64,000 nucleotides of DNA from JAENVU01 sp963756815 (GTDB taxonomy: Bacteria > Actinomycetota > Acidimicrobiia > IMCC26256 > JAENVU01). The notes beneath the pieces are model-generated. The model saw only the letters and a program-made list of their open reading frames with translations. It was not told where the DNA came from and ran no database searches. The DNA lies in contig CAVWPR010000061.1 of assembly GCA_963756815.1 (NCBI GenBank), positions 1 to 64,000 on the forward strand. The letters run 5' to 3'. The position numbers were made by a program, and so were the translations under genes. Positions 1-9,066 of this stretch are shown here, piece after piece (within the stretch, counting starts at the first letter, position 1; every line of letters starts with the position of its first letter).

Positions 1-30
1 CCGACCCGATCCCGTGGGCGGCACCACCAC

Positions 31-36
31 TAGCTT
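31..36 (+). promoter_or_regulatory. -10 box (TAGCTT) of the phosphotransferase gene
   Basis: TAGCTT fits the actinobacterial TANNNT -10 pattern and lies 6 bases before the GTG at 43, so the transcript probably starts at the start codon (leaderless). Confidence 0.5.
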
Positions 37-42
37 TCGCGC

Positions 43-1098
43 GTGCCCTCCGTGACCGCAGACCTCCTCGCCGCCGCGTGCGCGCGCCACCTCCCCGGCG
101 TCACCGGCATCGACGGTCTCACCCGCCTCTCGGGTGGCGCGTCGCGCGAGACCTGGGCGTTCGACGCCATCCGGACGACGGCACCGTCGACGGCCTGGTG
201 CTGCGGCGGGACCCCGGCTCGACGATCGGCTCCACCGATCGGTCGACCGAGTTCGAGCTCGTCCGCGCCGCGGGACTCGCCGGCGTCGAGGTCCCCGCGG
301 TGCGGTTCCTCCTCGACGCCGGGGACGACCTCGGTGCCGGCTTCGTCATGGAGCGCATCGACGGCGAGACGATCCCCCGCAAGCTGCTGCGCGACGAGAC
401 CGTACGCCGAGGCCCGCACGGTGATGGTCGCGCAGTGCGCACGCGCCGCGGCGGCGATCCACGCCGTGCCCGTCGCCGACCTCCCCCGGCTCGCGACGCA
501 GGACGCGACGGCAGCTCGTCGACCAGTACCGCGCCGTCATCGACGTGTTCGGCGAGCCGCACCCGGCGTTCGAGCTCGGGCTGCGCTGGCTCACCGAGCG
601 CGCCGCCCGACCTGCCCGCGACTCCGCCCGCCCTCGTGCACGGCGACTTCCGCACCGGCAACTTCATCGTCGGGCCCGAAGGCCTGCGCGCCGTCCTCGA
701 CTGGGAGCTCGCGCACCTCGGCGACCCGGTCGAGGATCTCGGGTGGTTCTGCGTGAAGTCGTGGCGGTTCGGCAACGTCGACCGGCGCGCCGGCGGGTTC
801 GGCACCGCCGAGGAGCTGCTCGCGGTCTACGCCGACGCGTCCGGGCGCACCGTGGACCCGGCGCACCTCCACTTCTGGGAGGTGTTCGGGACGCTGAAGT
901 GGGGTGTCATCTGCGAGATGCAGACGTTCTCGCACCTCAACGGCCTGGTCCGCTCGGTGGAGCTCGCCGCGCTCGGCCGTCGGGTGGCGGAGCAGGAGTG
1001 GGACCTGCTCGAGCTCCTCGACCCGCGGCCCGCACGAGGAGCCGGCGATCGCACCGGACGGCGCGACCGCGACCGAGGGCGACGAGGTCGCGGAGACC
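43..1098 (+). CDS. Phosphotransferase family protein (APH fold), frameshifted
   Basis: The pieces together give an aminoglycoside-phosphotransferase/choline-kinase fold protein of the type found beside acyl-CoA dehydrogenases. Seen in order: the N-terminal LSGGASRETW glycine loop, FVMERIDGETIP in the hinge, the catalytic-loop motif ALVHGDFRTGNF near 635-665, and the metal-binding segment AVLDWELAHLGDPVEDLGW. These lie in different frames, with shifts near 170, 400, 490 and 605, so no single frame gives the protein. The GTG at 43 follows a -10 box at leaderless distance. The exact 3' end is unclear because no stop appears in the expected frame before the DUF6285 start at 1099. The substrate is unknown; antibiotic resistance is not implied. 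The frameshifts look like sequence error because homology resumes cleanly after each one. Confidence 0.75.
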
Positions 1099-1458
1099 GT
1101 GCACGACCGTCCGACGGTCGATCGAGCTCGTCGACGCCGTGCGCGAGTACCTCGAGCGGGACGTCATGAGCGTGACCGGCCGGGTCGGCTTCCACGCACG
1201 GGTCGCGGCCCGCATCCTCGCGATGGTCGAGCGCGAGCTGGCGCTCGGTCCGGCCCAGGCACGCGCCGAAGCCGCGCGGCTCACGGGCTGCTCGGCACCG
1301 ACGGCTCGATCCGCGATCTCACCGTGGAGCTGGCCCGGCGGATCCGCGCCGGCGAGATCCCGCCGACCGATCGCGCCGCGCTCGATGCGGTGCGCGCGAC
1401 GATCCGGTCGAAGCTGGCCGTCACCGACCCGACCTACGGCCCGACCCCGACGCCGTGA
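1099..1458 (+). CDS. DUF6285 domain protein, frameshifted
   Basis: This is a small protein with the pattern HDRPTV, then IELVDAVREYLE, then GRVGFHARVAARILAMVERE, and a C-terminal DLTVELARRIRAGEI segment. From memory of the family this matches DUF6285, which usually sits directly downstream of the phosphotransferase gene, as here. The middle segment is in another frame than the two ends, so there are shifts near 1120 and 1290. The GTG at 1099 is chosen because HDRPTV is the usual N-terminus. The function is unknown; the neighbourhood suggests a helper of the kinase/acyl-CoA dehydrogenase system. Confidence 0.65.
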   Translation: MHDRPTVDRARRRRARVPRAGRHERDRPGRLPRTGRGPHPRDGRARAGARSGPGTRRSRAAHGLLGTDGSIRDLTVELARRIRAGEIPPTDRAALDAVRATIRSKLAVTDPTYGPTPTP

Positions 1459-1481
1459 CCGACCGACCCCGAGGAACCGGC

Positions 1482-2261
1482 ATGCGCATCGCCACGTGGA
1501 ACGTCAACTCGCTGAAGGCGCGGATGCCGCACGTCGAGGAGTGGCTCGCGTACGCGCGACCCGACGTGCTCTGCCTGCAGGAGACGAAGCTCGCCGACAA
1601 GGCGTTCCCGGCGATGGCGTTCTCCGCGCTCGGCTACGAGAGCGTGCACCACGGCTACAACCAGTGGAACGGCGTCGCGATCCTGTCGCGGGTCGGCATC
1701 GAGGACCCCAGCAACGGCTTCGGCGAAGGGCTCGTGGACCCGTACGCCGACGACGCCCGCCTCCTGGCGGCCACGTGTGGCGGCATCCGCGTCGTCAGCG
1801 TCTACGTCCCCAACGGCCGGGAGGTGCCGAGCGAGTTCTACGACCGCAAGCTCGAGTGGCTCGAGCGGCTGGCGGAGTGGGTCGACGGCGCGTTCACCCC
1901 GGCCGATCCGCTGGTGATCATGGGGGATTTCAACGTCGCGCCCGAGGACCGCGACGTCTGGTCCCCGAAGGCCTTCGCCGGCGCCACCCACGTCACCGAA
2001 CCCGAGCGGGCCGCGGTCCGGCGCCTGGAGGAGTGGGGCCTGGTCGACGCGTTCCGTGCCGTCTACGACGACGAGCGGCTGTTCAGCTACTGGGACTACC
2101 GCGGCGGCGACTTCCACCAGGGCCGCGGCATGCGGATCGACCTCGTGCTCGCGTCGCCACCGGTCGCCGCACGCGTCCAGTGGGCGCTCGTCGACCGCAA
2201 CGCGCGCAAGGGCAAGCAGCCCTCCGACCACGCGCCGGTGCTGGTGGATCTCGCGGACTGA
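1482..2261 (+). CDS. xth: Exodeoxyribonuclease III
   Basis: AP endonuclease/3'-5' exonuclease of base-excision repair, in the Mg-dependent endonuclease-exonuclease-phosphatase fold. The 259-residue protein begins MRIATWNVNSLKAR, with the metal-binding Asn at 7, LQETK with the catalytic Glu at 34, the central GDFNVAPED motif, and the C-terminal RIDLVLAS and SDHAPV with the catalytic His. Its length is normal for bacterial Xth. The ATG at 1482 follows GAGGAA at a good distance; an in-frame ATG 27 bases earlier would overlap the preceding stop and has no ribosome site. The reading frame is intact. The gene is convergent with etfA 15 bases downstream. Confidence 0.96.
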   Translation: MRIATWNVNSLKARMPHVEEWLAYARPDVLCLQETKLADKAFPAMAFSALGYESVHHGYNQWNGVAILSRVGIEDPSNGFGEGLVDPYADDARLLAATCGGIRVVSVYVPNGREVPSEFYDRKLEWLERLAEWVDGAFTPADPLVIMGDFNVAPEDRDVWSPKAFAGATHVTEPERAAVRRLEEWGLVDAFRAVYDDERLFSYWDYRGGDFHQGRGMRIDLVLASPPVAARVQWALVDRNARKGKQPSDHAPVLVDLAD

Positions 2262-2276
2262 GCCGCAGGCCGCCGC

Positions 2277-3231
2277 TCAGCGGGCCTTGAGCGCCTCGAT
2301 GAGCTTCGGCACGACCTTGTGCACGTCGCCGACGATGCCGAGGTCGGCCACCGAGAAGATCGGCGCCTCGCCGTCCTTGTTGATGGCGATGATGTTGTCG
2401 GAGCCCTTCATGCCCACCATGTGCTGGGTGGCGCCGCTGATGCCGAGGGCGAGGTACACCTTCGGCTTCACGGTCTTGCCGGTCTGGCCGACCTGCTTCG
2501 AGTAGGGCACCCAGCCGGCGTCGACGATCGCACGCGACGCGCCGGACGCGCCCTTGAGCAGCTTGGCGAGCTCCTCCACGAGCGGCTCGTAGTTCTCCGC
2601 GGCGCCGATGCCGCGCCCGCCCGACACGACCACGGCCGCCTCCTCGAGCTTCGGTCCCTCGCGCTCCTCGACGTGACGCTCGAGGATCTTCGCCTCCGAC
2701 GCCGCGGCCGGCGTCGACGGCACCGACCTCGACGATCTCGCCGGCGCCCGCGCCGCCGGGCTCGGCGACGAAGGACTTGGGCCGGATCGCCGCGAGGTGC
2801 GGACCGGGACCCTCGAACTTGGTGTCGACGAGCATGTTGCCGCCGAAGATCGCGGTGCCGACGGTGACGGCGTCGCCCTCGGCCGACAGCGACATGCCGT
2901 TGGTGAGCACGGTGCGGTCGAGCTTCACCGACAGTCGGGCGATCGCGTCGCGACCGTCGTAGCTCTGCGCGAACAGGATCAGGTCCGGCGAGTGCTCGCC
3001 GGCCAGCTGCGCCATCGCGGCGGCGCCGACCACTCCGGCCAGGCTCTCGCCCGCGTCGACCACGAACACCTTGGCGGCGCCGTACTCGCCCAACGCCGGC
3101 GCGACGGTCGCGGCCTCGCCGCCGACGTACACGCACTCGACGTCGCCGAGCTCACGCGCTTTGGTGACCAACTCGAGCGTGGCGGTGGTGGGCTTGTCGC
3201 CCTCGGACTCTGCGTAGACCCAGATCTTCAT
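2277..3231 (-). CDS. etfA: Electron transfer flavoprotein alpha subunit, frameshifted
   Basis: FAD-carrying alpha subunit of the heterodimer that passes electrons from acyl-CoA dehydrogenases to the quinone pool. The N-terminal half starts MKIWVYAESEG and contains the AQSYDGRD and FGGNMLVDTKFEGP segments. The C-terminal FAD domain has VVSGGRGIGAAENY, GWVPYSKQVGQTGK, YLALGISGATQHMVGMK and IIAINKDGEAPIF. The two halves are in different frames and join near 2720, where removing one G in a GCCGGCC stretch restores about 317 residues. Transcribed after etfB with a 22-base gap, so co-expressed. It probably serves the acyl-CoA dehydrogenase at 33334-34612 and others elsewhere. Confidence 0.93.
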
Positions 3232-3253
3232 GATGTCGCTCTCTCCCGTGCTC

Positions 3254-4024
3254 TCAGATGACCTTGAGCCCGTCGAGGAACTCGACGACCTTCTCGAATG
3301 CCGTGCCGTCGTCCTCGATCTTCTCGCCCGCCTCGCGGGCGGGCGCGGCGGTGACCGACGTGATGGTCTGGTTCGGCGTGATGGCCTCGTCGCTCAGACC
3401 GAGATCGTGCGCGGTCACCTCGTCGACCGGCTTCGACTTCGCCGCCATGATCCCCTTGAAGCTCGGGTAGCGGGGCTCGACGACGCCGGCGGTCACGCTC
3501 ACGACCGCGGGCAGCGACGCCTCGACGACGTCGTAGCCGGCCTCGGTCTGGCGCTGGATCTTGGCGGTCCCGCCCTCGAGGTGGACCTCCTTGGCGAAGG
3601 TCAGCGACGGCCAGCCGAGCAGCTCGGCGATCTGCGCGGGGATCGTGCCCGTGTAGCCGTCGGTCGACTCGGTGGCGGTGAGGACGAGGTCCACCTCACC
3701 GGCGCGCTCGACGCACTTGGCGAGCACCTTGCTCGTGGTCAGCGCGTCGGCGCCGGACAGCGCGTCGTCGGAGACGAGGATGGCCTTGGCCGCACCCATC
3801 GCCAGCGCGGTCCGCAGACCCGACACCTCGGAGTTCGGCGCCATCGAGATCAGGGTGACCTCGCCGCCGCCCGCCTTGTCGACGAGCTGGAGCGCCATCT
3901 CGACGCCGTAGCTGTCGGACTCGTCGAGGATCAGCTTGCCCTCACGCTTCAGCGTGTGGTCGCTGTCGAGCTCGCCCGGCACGGCCGGGTCCGGGATCTG
4001 CTTCACGCAGACGACGACGTTCAT
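3254..4024 (-). CDS. etfB: Electron transfer flavoprotein beta subunit
   Basis: AMP-binding beta subunit of the electron transfer flavoprotein. The 256-residue intact protein starts MNVVVCVKQIPDP and contains the ETF-beta signature region DGYTGTIPAQIAELLGWP and the recognition-loop region VEPRYPSFKGIMAAKSKP, which contacts partner dehydrogenases. GAGGGAG lies just before the ATG at 4024. It is the first gene of the etfB-etfA pair. Together the subunits oxidise acyl-CoA dehydrogenases in fatty-acid or sterol side-chain breakdown and reduce ETF-quinone oxidoreductase. Confidence 0.96.
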   Translation of the reverse strand: MNVVVCVKQIPDPAVPGELDSDHTLKREGKLILDESDSYGVEMALQLVDKAGGGEVTLISMAPNSEVSGLRTALAMGAAKAILVSDDALSGADALTTSKVLAKCVERAGEVDLVLTATESTDGYTGTIPAQIAELLGWPSLTFAKEVHLEGGTAKIQRQTEAGYDVVEASLPAVVSVTAGVVEPRYPSFKGIMAAKSKPVDEVTAHDLGLSDEAITPNQTITSVTAAPAREAGEKIEDDGTAFEKVVEFLDGLKVI

Positions 4025-4131
4025 GGAGGTCTCCCTCGAGACGTTCGGGGCGGGCCACGAGGTCGCAAGGCCCGGCGGAAATGCGGCCGAGATTCTGGCC
4101 GGACGGCCGGCCCGGTGTCGAAGCGGAGCCG

Positions 4132-4947
4132 CTAGACGACATCCCGGCGGGAGAACGCCGCCACGCCGAGCACGGCGACCACCACCACGACGATCACCAG
4201 CAGACCGAGGCCGTCGGACGGTCCGACCACGATCTCGTTCCCGGATCCGCCGTCGGCGAACCGGAACGCGTGCCCGTCGAGGAAGGCGGCGAGATTGGGG
4301 AGGATCAGGTGGGCGCGGAGGCCGCTGATGCGCGAGGCGAGGACGCCCTCGACGCCGACGAGGTACGCCACCCAGACCAGGATCCCGCCCACCGTGCTCC
4401 GGGTCAGCAGCACCACGCCGGCGGTGAGGAGCGCGAACCCGATCGTGGTGACGGTCCCACGGGCGAGCAGCTCCAGGAGATCGGGCCAGAACCGCGACGG
4501 CACCGCCACGGAGCCGCGCGTGGTCGCGCCGAGCCACCAGCCACCCACCAGGACCGCGTTGATCGCGAGGTAGATGCCCGCGGTGACCGCCACGATCGCG
4601 AGCAGCCGCGCGGTGGCGAGCCGCACTCGGCGCGGCTCCCACGTGAGCGGCGTGCCCACCGTCCCGGTGCGGTAGTCGCCCCCGATCGCCGTCGCCGCGA
4701 GCGCGGCCGCGAGCACGAACAGGTAGATCCCGACCGACAGCACCGTGGTCTCCTCCGTGTGACCGTGCGCCTGGAGCCACAGCGTCCGCAACCGCATCGT
4801 GTGGTCGTCGTCCACTCCGGTGCTGCGGATCGCGACGATCACGACGACGGTCACCGTGAGTCCGAGCGCGATGCCGAACGCGATCCGCACCGCACGCCGT
4901 GCGAGGAGCCGCGACAGCTCGGACCGGAACAGCGCGACGAACGTCAC
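4132..4947 (-). CDS. ABC-2 type transporter permease
   Basis: Membrane component of an ABC exporter of about 271 residues. About six hydrophobic spans are visible, beginning with ALFRSELSRLLARRAVRI and the first span near residues 25-45, and ending with a Val-rich span before the C-terminal FSRRDVV. A GGDYRTGTVGTPLTW segment after the second span is typical of ABC-2 permeases. The GTG at 4947 is preferred because GAGGG sits 9 bases upstream and the GTGA would overlap an ATPase stop; another GTG at 4968 is possible. Paired with the ATPase at 4944-5863. The substrate cannot be deduced. Confidence 0.85.
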   Translation of the reverse strand: MTFVALFRSELSRLLARRAVRIAFGIALGLTVTVVVIVAIRSTGVDDDHTMRLRTLWLQAHGHTEETTVLSVGIYLFVLAAALAATAIGGDYRTGTVGTPLTWEPRRVRLATARLLAIVAVTAGIYLAINAVLVGGWWLGATTRGSVAVPSRFWPDLLELLARGTVTTIGFALLTAGVVLLTRSTVGGILVWVAYLVGVEGVLASRISGLRAHLILPNLAAFLDGHAFRFADGGSGNEIVVGPSDGLGLLVIVVVVVAVLGVAAFSRRDVV

Positions 4948-5863
4948 GGGATCTGACCCTCGCGGCACGTGTGAGCTCGAGGAAGACCGTCTCGAGGTCC
5001 ACCTCGTCGGCAGTCAGCTCCGTCAGGTACACCCCGGATCGCGCGAGCAGCTCGTTGAGGTGCCCGCCGGCGTCGTGCGGGAGCTCGACACGCAGCTGCG
5101 TACCGTCACCCGTGGCCCGCGCCGCGACACCCGCCGCGGCCAGCACCGCGACGGCGCGATCCGGCTCCGGGACGCGCACGAGCAGTCCCGCCGGTCGTCC
5201 CGTCGCCAGGACCTCCTCGACCGTTCCCTGCGTCACCGACACCCCGCCCTGCACGATCGCCACACGGTCGCACATCAGCTGGATCTCCGACAGGAGGTGG
5301 CTCGACACGAACACCGTGCGCCCCTCGGCGCCGAGCGAGGTGATGAGATCGCGCAGCTCCTTCATCCCCTGCGGATCGAGTCCGTTGGCGGGCTCGTCGA
5401 GGATCAGCAGGGCAGGATCCTTGAGCAGCGCGGCGGCGAGGGCCAGGCGCTGCTTCATGCCGAGGGAGTACTTCGCCACGCGGTCGTCGGCGCGGGCCGC
5501 GAGCCCGACGCGGGCGAGCACCGCCGCGACCGCGCCCGGGCCGATGCCCTGGATGCGGCCGAGCACCTCGAGGTTGCGCCGACCGGAGAGGTACGGGAAG
5601 AGCGCCGGGCTCTCGACGATCGAGCCGATGCGGGGCATCACGGTGTGGAGCCTCGGGCCCGACGGCACGCCGAGCACGGTGGCCCGCCCCCCACTGCTGC
5701 GCACGAGCCCGAGCAGCATCCGGATCGTGGTCGTCTTGCCGGAGCCGTTCGGTCCGAGGAATCCGAACACCCCGCCCTCGGGCACGCTGAGATCGAGCCC
5801 GCCGACCGCGACCTTCCTGCCGTAGACCTTGCGGAGGCCCTCGGCCTCGATGACTGCCCCCAT
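4944..5863 (-). CDS. ABC transporter ATP-binding protein
   Basis: Energy-coupling subunit of the ABC-2 exporter. Walker A GPNGSGKTT is at residues 37-45, the signature YSLGMKQRL near 132, Walker B LLILDEPANGLDP near 155, and the switch His in VSSHLL near 190, followed by the usual C-terminal domain ending DLETVFLELT. After that the frame stays open without a stop and runs through the permease region. A stop overlapping the permease GTG exists in another frame at 4944-4946, so a frameshift near 4955 or an unusual end is likely. The ATG at 5863 has TAGGGT 9 bases upstream, as for a leaderless gene. Confidence 0.88.
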
Positions 5864-5872
5864 CTGGGCCGC

Positions 5873-5893
5873 ACCCTACCGGCGGGATACCGT
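5873..5893. promoter_or_regulatory. Divergent leaderless -10 boxes for ABC ATPase and reductase
   Basis: TAGGGT on the minus strand (5873-5878) is 9 bases before the ATPase ATG at 5863. TACCGT on the plus strand (5888-5893) is 7 bases before the ATG at 5901. The two genes are only 37 bases apart. Confidence 0.55.
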
Positions 5894-5900
5894 CGGCCGG

Positions 5901-7111
5901 ATGGGCGCGACGACCGACCTCCTGGTCATCGGCGCAGGCCCGGCGGGCGCCGCCGCCGCGATCACCGCCGCCGACGCCGGACGGCGGGTCGTCGTCGTCG
6001 ACCGCTCCACGTTCCCGCGCGACAAGACCTGCGGCGACGGGCTGACCACGGGCGCGCTCCGATGGCTGGAGGCGCTCGGCGTCCCGCTCGACGCGCTCGG
6101 CGCATCGGCCGCGGTGCGCGACGTCGTGCTGGTCGCGCCGTCGGGTCGTCACATCACACTGCCGCTCCCGCACGCCGACGAACGCGCGCGGGTGATGCGC
6201 CGCGCCGATCTCGACGCCGCGCTCGTGGCGCGGGCCGACCGCGCCGGCGCGGAGCTGCGGCTCGGCGACGGCGATCACGGCGCTGAGGTCGCGGACCCAC
6301 GGCGTCGAGGCGACGTTGGCCGACGGCTCGGTGGTGGCCGCGCCGTTCGCGGTGGCCGCGGACGGCCACTACTCCACGCGCGCGCCGCCTGCTCACGCCC
6401 GACGCCCCGCCGGTACGCGGCGAGTGGTCGGCCTTCCGGCAGTACTTCACCGGCGTCGACGACCCGAGGCTGTGGGTCCTCTTCGAACGGCGACCTCCTC
6501 CCCGGGCTACGCGTGGGTCTTCCCGTTGCCCGACGGCCGGGCGAACGTCGGCTTCGGGATGCTGCGCGGCCCCGGAATCACCGGGAAGCTGCTCGCCCGC
6601 ACCTGGCGCGACCTCCTGGCCCGACCCGTCGATGCGTGACATCCTCGGCCCGCGCGCCGAGCCGGAGTCGCCGCACCGTGCCTGGCCGATCCCGAGCCAC
6701 CTGGAGCCGGCGCGGCTCGCGCACGGACGCGTGCTCTTCGCCGGGGACGCCGCGGGCGTGGTCGACGCGATGACGGGTGAGGGCATCGCGCAGGCGCTCG
6801 AGACCGGGGTGCTCGCGGCTCGGGCCGCGCTCGGCGACGACGCGCCCGAGGCCACCGCGGCGCGGTACCGCGCCGACGTCGACCGCGCCCTCGGTCGCGA
6901 CCTGCGCTTTGCCTCTCGACTGCAACGGGTGCTGGCGCACCCACGCGGGGCCGAGCTGGCGCTACGGACCGTCGACCTGTCCCCCTGGACCCGACGGAAC
7001 TTCGCGCGGTGGATGTTCGAGGACTATCCCCGCGCCATCCTGTTCACCCCGGACCGCTGGCATCGCGGCATGCTCACGCCCTCTGGCGCGTACCGCTCGC
7101 TCAACCGGTGA
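5901..7111 (+). CDS. Geranylgeranyl reductase family FAD oxidoreductase, frameshifted
   Basis: FAD-dependent reductase of the family that saturates isoprenoid chains of lipids or quinones. The N-terminal FAD-binding motif VIGAGPAGAAAAI is at residues 9-21, and KTCGDGLTTGAL is the family's second signature. The middle has GYAWVFPLPDGRANVGFGM. VLFAGDAAGVVDAMTGEGI is the FAD ribityl-binding motif, and AMTGEGIAQALETG follows. The pieces are spread over three frames; about five single-base surpluses between 6270 and 6630 explain them, including one after CCCCGGG near 6522. The ATG at 5901 follows TACCGT at leaderless spacing. The 3' end overlaps the convergent PPOX gene by 11 bases. Confidence 0.85.
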
Positions 7112-7529
7112 CCTTGCCGAAGTCGTGGGTCCGCCAGTGCTCGGGCGTGAGCCGGACCGTCACCGACGCGTCGGTGCTGGGGTTGTGCTCCGCGTACCAC
7201 TTCCCGAGCTCGGGACCGAGGTAGCGCGTCGCCATCTCGAGGTCGTCGCGTTGCACCGCCTCGACGGTCACAGGGCCCTCGACGCTCACGTACTCGTACG
7301 GCGCGGTCTCGGTCTGCACGGTCAGCGTCGCGCGGCCGGCGGCACGGAGCAGCCGCGCCTTGAGCGACTCGCCGTCCATGCCGATCTCCACGATCCCGTC
7401 GACGTACCGGTACCAAATGGGCAACGCCAGGGGACCGCGTCCGGGCTCGTCGACCGCGAGGATGCCCACGTGCACGTCGGCGAGGAACGCCTCGCGCTCC
7501 TCACGTGTCATCGCGCCCGGATCGGTCAT
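7101..7529 (-). CDS. Pyridoxamine 5'-phosphate oxidase family protein
   Basis: A 142-residue split-barrel flavin/F420-binding protein. Visible family features are the N-terminal REAFLADVHVGILAV start of the barrel, PLALPIWYRYVDGIVEI, then SLKARLLRAAGRATLTVQTE and the EYVSVEGPVTVE strand. Actinobacterial members commonly bind F420 or FMN and act as small-molecule reductases, or have no known substrate. GAGGAGG precedes the ATG. It lies 19 bases downstream of the LLM oxidoreductase on the same strand, so the two probably form one transcript controlled by the MarR operator at 8552-8574. Confidence 0.85.
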   Translation of the reverse strand: MTDPGAMTREEREAFLADVHVGILAVDEPGRGPLALPIWYRYVDGIVEIGMDGESLKARLLRAAGRATLTVQTETAPYEYVSVEGPVTVEAVQRDDLEMATRYLGPELGKWYAEHNPSTDASVTVRLTPEHWRTHDFGKVTG

Positions 7530-7548
7530 CTCGTCCTCCTCGACGGCA

Positions 7549-8538
7549 TCAGCCGAGTGCCCTGGTGAGCGTCTCGCCCGCGAGCGTGACCGCGGCGGGA
7601 TCGTGCCCGTCGACGGGCATGTTCACGACCACGCCGTCGAGCCCGACCGCCACGAGGTCCTGCACCTGCGCGACGACCTCGTCGGGATCGCCGAAGAGCA
7701 GGCGTGGCAGCACCTCGCGGAGGACGGCGGGATCGTCCACGATCGGTGCGGGATCGTCGACACCCCGGGAACGCAGCAGCGCCGAGAGCTTCTCGGCCGC
7801 CGCGGTATGGGTCTCCGCCACGACGATCGACGAGAGGCACGTCACCGTGATCTCGTCCCGGCCCCGACCGACGTCGGCGAGGTGCCCCTCGAGCGCGGCG
7901 AGCTTGCGCGGCAGCTCCACGAAGTTCGCGTTGCAGTTCCAGTCGTCCGCGTACTGCGCCGCGAGCCGTGCGGTCTTCCTCTCGCCGGTCCCGCCGACGA
8001 GGATCGGCGGGCCGCCGGGCGTGACCGGCGCGGGCGAGTTCCACGCGTCGGTCACGGAGTGGTGCTTCCCGGCGTACGTGGTCTGGCGCTGGGTGAACAT
8101 CCCCTTGCAGATGTTCAGCGCGTCCTCGAGTCGGTCGAACCGCTCGGCCACCGGCGGGAAGCGCACGTCGAGCGCCTCGTGCTCGAGCTCGAACCACGCG
8201 GCGCCGATGCCGAGCAGCGCGCGGCCGTTCGAGATGACGTCGAGCGCGGTGACGGCCTTCGCGAGCAACGCCGGGTTCCGATAGGTCACACCAGTGACGA
8301 GCGTGCCGAGGCGCGCGGTCTGCGTGCGTGCGGCGAGGGCGCCGAGGAGCGTGTAGGCGTCGAACATCTCGAGCTCCGGCGGGCCGAGCAACGGGAGCTG
8401 GAAGAAGTGGTCCATCACGAAGACGGTGTCGAAGCCGGCCTGCTCGCCGGCCACCGCGACTGCGGCGACGCGCTCGAACAGCGGCTCGTCGCTCCGGGGA
8501 TAGGTGAAGTTCGGGATCTGCAGCCCGATGCGCGTCAT
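7549..8538 (-). CDS. LLM class (F420-dependent) oxidoreductase
   Basis: Luciferase-like TIM-barrel oxidoreductase of 329 residues. It starts MTRIGLQIPNFTYP, has FVMDHFFQLP near residue 45, TARLGTLVTGVTYRNPALLAK near 80, the GIGAAWFELEHEAL segment, and PILVGGTGERKTARLAAQYADDWN, all typical of F420-using members. The exact substrate is unknown. TAGGAT (8551-8546 read on the minus strand) is 7 bases before the ATG, so the transcript is probably leaderless. Divergent from marR with a perfect palindrome between them; the PPOX gene follows. Confidence 0.9.
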   Translation of the reverse strand: MTRIGLQIPNFTYPRSDEPLFERVAAVAVAGEQAGFDTVFVMDHFFQLPLLGPPELEMFDAYTLLGALAARTQTARLGTLVTGVTYRNPALLAKAVTALDVISNGRALLGIGAAWFELEHEALDVRFPPVAERFDRLEDALNICKGMFTQRQTTYAGKHHSVTDAWNSPAPVTPGGPPILVGGTGERKTARLAAQYADDWNCNANFVELPRKLAALEGHLADVGRGRDEITVTCLSSIVVAETHTAAAEKLSALLRSRGVDDPAPIVDDPAVLREVLPRLLFGDPDEVVAQVQDLVAVGLDGVVVNMPVDGHDPAAVTLAGETLTRALG

Positions 8539-8545
8539 GATGGAG

Positions 8546-8551
8546 ATCCTA
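8546..8551 (-). promoter_or_regulatory. -10 box (TAGGAT) of the LLM/PPOX operon
   Basis: On the minus strand TAGGAT lies 7 bases before the ATG at 8538. It abuts the MarR-type palindrome that begins at 8552, so a bound repressor would block it. Confidence 0.55.
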
Positions 8552-8574
8552 GATCATCGAAAGTTTCGATGATC
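8552..8574. promoter_or_regulatory. Perfect palindrome, probable MarR operator
   Basis: Arms GATCATCGAAA (8552-8562) and TTTCGATGATC (8564-8574) are exact reverse complements around a single G. The palindrome sits between two divergent leaderless -10 boxes, in the place of both -35 regions. MarR-family proteins bind such sites, usually repressing both directions until a phenolic or other ligand binds. Confidence 0.75.
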
Positions 8575-8583
8575 GGGAATCGC

Positions 8584-8589
8584 TAGATT
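8584..8589 (+). promoter_or_regulatory. -10 box (TAGATT) of marR
   Basis: TAGATT is 6 bases before the GTG at 8596, consistent with a leaderless marR transcript. Confidence 0.55.
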
Positions 8590-8595
8590 CTCTCC

Positions 8596-9045
8596 GTGGC
8601 CGACCCGTTGCTCAGCTCCGCGGGGTACCTGCTGCTCAAGGCGGGGACGCACTTCCACGCGCTGATCGACGCCACGCTGGAGGCGCTCGACCTCAACGGT
8701 CGTCAGCTCCTCGTGCTCACGTTCACCGGGGGCGAGGACCACCTCTCGCAGCAGATGCTGAGCGTCCGGCTCGGCCTCGACCCCACGATCATCGTCGCCC
8801 TCGTCGACGAGCTCGAGGCCCGAGGTCTGGTCGTGCGCGAGCGGGATCCGGAGGACCGCCGGCGGCACCGCCTCCGCATCACCGCCAAGGGCCGCAAGGT
8901 GCACGAGGCCGCGGTGCGTGCGGTCGCCCAGGCCGAGCGCGACTTCCTCGCTCCCCTCGACCGGTCAGAACGCGACACCTTGCGGCGGCTCCTCGTCACC
9001 ACGATGACCCCGCGGCTCCCCTGGATGGGCGAGCCCGCGGGCTGA
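8596..9045 (+). CDS. MarR family transcriptional regulator
   Basis: A 149-residue winged-helix repressor. The helix-turn-helix is around residues 52-75 (HLSQQMLSVRLGLDPTIIVALVDEL in parts), followed by the wing VVRERDPEDRRRHRLRITAKG, whose DPEDRRRH motif is diagnostic of MarR proteins. The C-terminal helix, for dimerisation, includes VHEAAVRAVAQAERDFLAPL. It starts at a GTG with a leaderless -10 box and overlooks the palindrome at 8552-8574, so it probably represses itself and the divergent LLM/PPOX operon. A hydrolase gene follows after 21 bases and may share its transcript. Confidence 0.92.
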   Translation: MADPLLSSAGYLLLKAGTHFHALIDATLEALDLNGRQLLVLTFTGGEDHLSQQMLSVRLGLDPTIIVALVDELEARGLVVRERDPEDRRRHRLRITAKGRKVHEAAVRAVAQAERDFLAPLDRSERDTLRRLLVTTMTPRLPWMGEPAG

Positions 9046-9066
9046 GGTCGACATGACGAGGCCGAC

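Noticed and set aside
3254..5863. A single 869-residue minus-strand frame covering the ABC ATPase, the permease region and etfB
   Set aside because: The permease is in another frame and etfB has its own ribosome site and ATG; the open frame is a high-GC accident.
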